From: Humisphaera borealis | GTDB lineage: Bacteria > Planctomycetota > Phycisphaerae > Tepidisphaerales > Tepidisphaeraceae | NCBI RefSeq assembly: GCF_015169395.1 | Contig: NZ_CP063458.1 | Span: 4,092,001-4,156,000, forward strand | DNA: 64,000 nt | Direction of reading: 5' to 3' | Part shown: piece by piece, positions 61,677 through 64,000 of the stretch | Numbering within the stretch: the stretch's first letter is position 1 | Layout: each line of letters opens with the position of its first letter | Made by a program: the position numbers and the translations under genes | Notes under the pieces: model-generated | Database searches by the model: none | Told to the model about the DNA's origin: nothing | Seen by the model: only the letters and a program-made list of their open reading frames with translations

Positions 61677-64000
61677 GAGCCACCTGGGGTTGGAGTGCGG
61701 ATTCGGAGTCGTGCGGTTTTGCGTAGGGGTCCTGCGGGTCGCGCAGCTCAGGCTCCACGTGGACCTTTGGCGACCGGCGTTTGAGCGCGCTGTAGACGAC
61801 CGGCACGAAGAAGAGCGTGGTCACGGTTGCCAGCAGAAGTCCGCCGATGACCGCTCGGCCCAGCGGCGCGTTCTGCTCGCCGCCTTCCCCGTGCCCGACC
61901 GCCATCGGCAGCATGCCGATGATCATCGCGGCGGCGGTCATCAATACCGGCCGCAGGCGGGTCATGCCGGCCGACAGGGCGGCTTCGCGTGCGGTGATGC
62001 CTTCGCGTTCCTTGCGCAGGTCGTTGGCGAAGGTCACCATCAGGATCGAGTTCGCCGTCGCCACGCCGACCGCCATGATCGCCCCCATCAGGGCCGGCAC
62101 GGAAATGGTGGTGCCGGTGGCAAACAGCATCCAGAGAATGCCCGCCGCCGCCCCCGGCAGCGCCATCAGAATGATCAGCGGGTCGAGCCAGCTCTGGAAG
62201 TTCACGACCATCAGCAGGTAGACCAGAGCGACGGCAAAGATCAGGCCGATCGCGAGCCCCTGGAACGAACTGCTCATGCTCTCGACCTGTCCACGAAGGG
62301 TAATCTTCGATCCCTTCGGTAGCTTCGATTCGTACTTCGCGGTGATCTCGCGCACGTGCTTCGCGGCACTGCCCAGGTCGGTACCGAAGACGTTCATCTG
62401 CACGTCCGACGTCCGCAGAATGTTCTGGTGGTTGATGTTGCTTGCCGTCGTCGACCGTTCCAGCGAATCCAGAATGTTGCCCAGCAATTGCGGCTCGGCC
62501 GCCGTGCCTTGGCCGTCGCCCGGCGGCTGGATGGGCATGTTCTCCAGGGCATTGATCGAATCGATGCGGTACTGCGGCGTCTGCACGATCACGTTGTAGG
62601 TGATGCCCGTCGCCGGGTTCATCCAGTAGTTCGGTGCCGCCTGCAGCGTGCCGCTCAAACTGATCAGCAGATCCTGCGCCACGTCGCGTTGCGTCAGGCC
62701 GACCTGCGCCGCTCGCGTGCGATCGACGTTCACCCTAAAGTCCGGGGCGCTGGTCACCTGTGCGATGCGCAGGTCGGTAATCCCCGGCTTGCCGCGCAGA
62801 TCGTTCATGATCTGCTTGGCGATCTCGCGATTCTGCTTGTCGTTCCGCAGCGGGCCGGCGATCTCAACATTGATCGGGCTCGACAGCCCGAAGTTAAGCA
62901 CCTGCGTCACGATGTCCGGCGGCTGGAAGTAGAAGACCAGCTCGGGAAACTGGCGCGGCAATTCCTTGCGAAGCAGCCGGATGTAATCTTCGGTCGGCTG
63001 GTGACCTTCTTTCAGCGAGATCAGGAACTCCCCTTCGGCCGGGCTGTTAAGTGTTCCGTCCGACAGCGCCAGGTTGATGCCGCTGTTGGGGATGCCCATG
63101 TTGTCGATGACTTCGCCCAGATCTTTGGCCGGGATGAGCTTGCGAATCGCAGCGGTCACGCGGGCGAACTGAACCTCGGTCTGTTCGATGCGCGTCCCGG
63201 CCGGTGTGCGAACGTGCAGCCGCAACTGGCCGGCGTCCACCGTGGGGAAGAAGTCCTGGCCGACGATCGGGAACAACAGAACGCAGGAGAACAGAACGAT
63301 CGCCGCGAAAAACGCCGTCGACCCCAGCTTGTGGTCCAGCGTCCAGTTCAGCAGCGAGCCGTAGCGCCGGCGCATCCGCTCGAACTGGCGGTTGAACGCG
63401 AAATGCACGCGCCAGATCAGCATGTACCGGCTGATGAAGACCAGCAGCGCGATCGACAGGCCGATCGCAATTACCCACAGCGCCGCCCGCAGCGGGCTCT
63501 CGGCGATCCAGCCGGCGATCCCCTGCCAGGCGTCGGCAAGCCAGGGCAGCGAGCCGCTGACGGCCATCGACCGAAGGGCAAACATCAGGACGACCACCGC
63601 GGCGACGCCGACCATCAGGCCGATCCTGGCGGCCGGCTTGCGGAGCCATCCGCGGAATCGTTCCCAGCCTGTCGCGTCGTGTTCGCCGGTCGTGTGGTGT
63701 CGCTTGTGCTCGAGCGCGCCCGCGGCGTGCGGATCGTCGGGGTCCAGCTCGCCGCCGTACATCTCGACTTCGCTCGCGAGCAGATAGTGAACCATCGTCG
63801 GCACGAGCGTTCGGCTCAGCAGGTAGCTGGTCATCATCGCGATGACGACCGCCAGCGCCAGCGGAGTGAACAGGAATCGCGCCGCGCCGCTGATGAATGC
63901 CACCGGGACAAACACGATACAAATACACAGCGTCGCGACGAACGCCGGCACGGCGATCTGCTGGGCGCCGTCGAGAATCGCGCGGACCAGGCGTTTGCGC
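61666..64000 (-). CDS. RND efflux pump, N-terminal part outside the window
   Basis: The frame is open to base 64000, so the N-terminal ~third is missing. Visible are the middle helices (CICIVFVPVAFISGAARFLFTPLALAVVIAMMTSYLLSRTLVPTMV) with the HAE/CzcA-like PF motif environment, the second porter part (VDAGQLRLHVRTPAGTRIEQTE) and the last helix bundle (GLIFAVALVYLLMVVNFQSW, VGVATANSILMV). A stretch of ~125 residues encoded about 63396-63777, with two extra hydrophobic segments (LMVGVAAVVVLMFALRSMAV and AALWVIAIGLSIALLVFISR), separates parts that are adjacent in AcrB. Pump exports drugs or lipids using the proton gradient. Confidence 0.9.
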   Translation of the reverse strand, partial: RKRLVRAILDGAQQIAVPAFVATLCICIVFVPVAFISGAARFLFTPLALAVVIAMMTSYLLSRTLVPTMVHYLLASEVEMYGGELDPDDPHAAGALEHKRHHTTGEHDATGWERFRGWLRKPAARIGLMVGVAAVVVLMFALRSMAVSGSLPWLADAWQGIAGWIAESPLRAALWVIAIGLSIALLVFISRYMLIWRVHFAFNRQFERMRRRYGSLLNWTLDHKLGSTAFFAAIVLFSCVLLFPIVGQDFFPTVDAGQLRLHVRTPAGTRIEQTEVQFARVTAAIRKLIPAKDLGEVIDNMGIPNSGINLALSDGTLNSPAEGEFLISLKEGHQPTEDYIRLLRKELPRQFPELVFYFQPPDIVTQVLNFGLSSPINVEIAGPLRNDKQNREIAKQIMNDLRGKPGITDLRIAQVTSAPDFRVNVDRTRAAQVGLTQRDVAQDLLISLSGTLQAAPNYWMNPATGITYNVIVQTPQYRIDSINALENMPIQPPGDGQGTAAEPQLLGNILDSLERSTTASNINHQNILRTSDVQMNVFGTDLGSAAKHVREITAKYESKLPKGSKITLRGQVESMSSSFQGLAIGLIFAVALVYLLMVVNFQSWLDPLIILMALPGAAAGILWMLFATGTTISVPALMGAIMAVGVATANSILMVTFANDLRKEREGITAREAALSAGMTRLRPVLMTAAAMIIGMLPMAVGHGEGGEQNAPLGRAVIGGLLLATVTTLFFVPVVYSALKRRSPKVHVEPELRDPQDPYAKPHDSESALQPQVAHAS

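Overview
The window is high-GC, gene-dense DNA that fits a planctomycete, probably of the Phycisphaerae group. Supporting signs are tandem sulfatases, a SUMF1-family lipoprotein, an exported RTX-type protein that opens with a LEPR-XLL-like motif (residues 10-20), an exosortase/EpsI pair, a YfhO-type membrane protein and a DUF58 protein. The lineage is inferred from gene content only; there is no rRNA in the window.

Layout. 0-2 kb: two sulfatases in tandem, the first cut by the window edge. 2.3-5.9 kb: a decayed MOSC-domain gene, an MFS exporter with a cupin gene in one operon, and a divergent LysR regulator. 6.0-7.6 kb: a three-gene operon with overlapping starts (small membrane protein, NAD(P)-binding protein, ICMT-like methyltransferase). 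7.8-13.5 kb: a decayed mobile element beside tRNA-Arg(UCG). It holds a tyrosine integrase, HTH genes, a gene broken by an in-frame stop, a lipoprotein remnant joined out of frame to a terminase-small-subunit-like remnant, and a second copy of that remnant's 3' end on the far side of a SUMF1-type gene.

13.6-26.3 kb: a leftward run of GNAT, LamG/propeller protein, GT-C-like membrane protein, YfhO-like protein, two tandem paralogous exported proteins made of about six short repeats each, and a KdsD-type sugar-phosphate isomerase. 26.6-28.3 kb: a VWA protein. 28.6-39.1 kb: an envelope/exopolysaccharide and protein-sorting cluster of exosortase with a long Ala/Pro tail, EpsI-like protein, a 1564-residue TPR protein and a Wzz/BY-kinase fusion. 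39.2-48.6 kb: CPBP protease, sialate O-acetylesterase, Si-specific transhydrogenase homologue, GT2, sulfotransferase, GT4 and a parvulin foldase. 48.9-57 kb: RTX-type protein, a possible 25-residue leader peptide, a polytopic membrane protein, a 25-residue histone-H1-like peptide, another GT4, DUF58 with a pseudokinase, and a WalJ-like metallo-hydrolase. 57.2-64 kb: a TlpA-type thioredoxin and an RND efflux operon whose pump is cut by the window end.

The main theme is envelope biogenesis: polysaccharide synthesis, modification (sulfotransferase, esterase, sulfatases) and export, together with exosortase-dependent protein anchoring. The least explained items are the tandem repeat-module proteins, the exosortase with its tail, and a 26-bp unit present four times as two inverted pairs (40851-40915 and 57020-57109). 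I saw no CRISPR array and no intact defence system.
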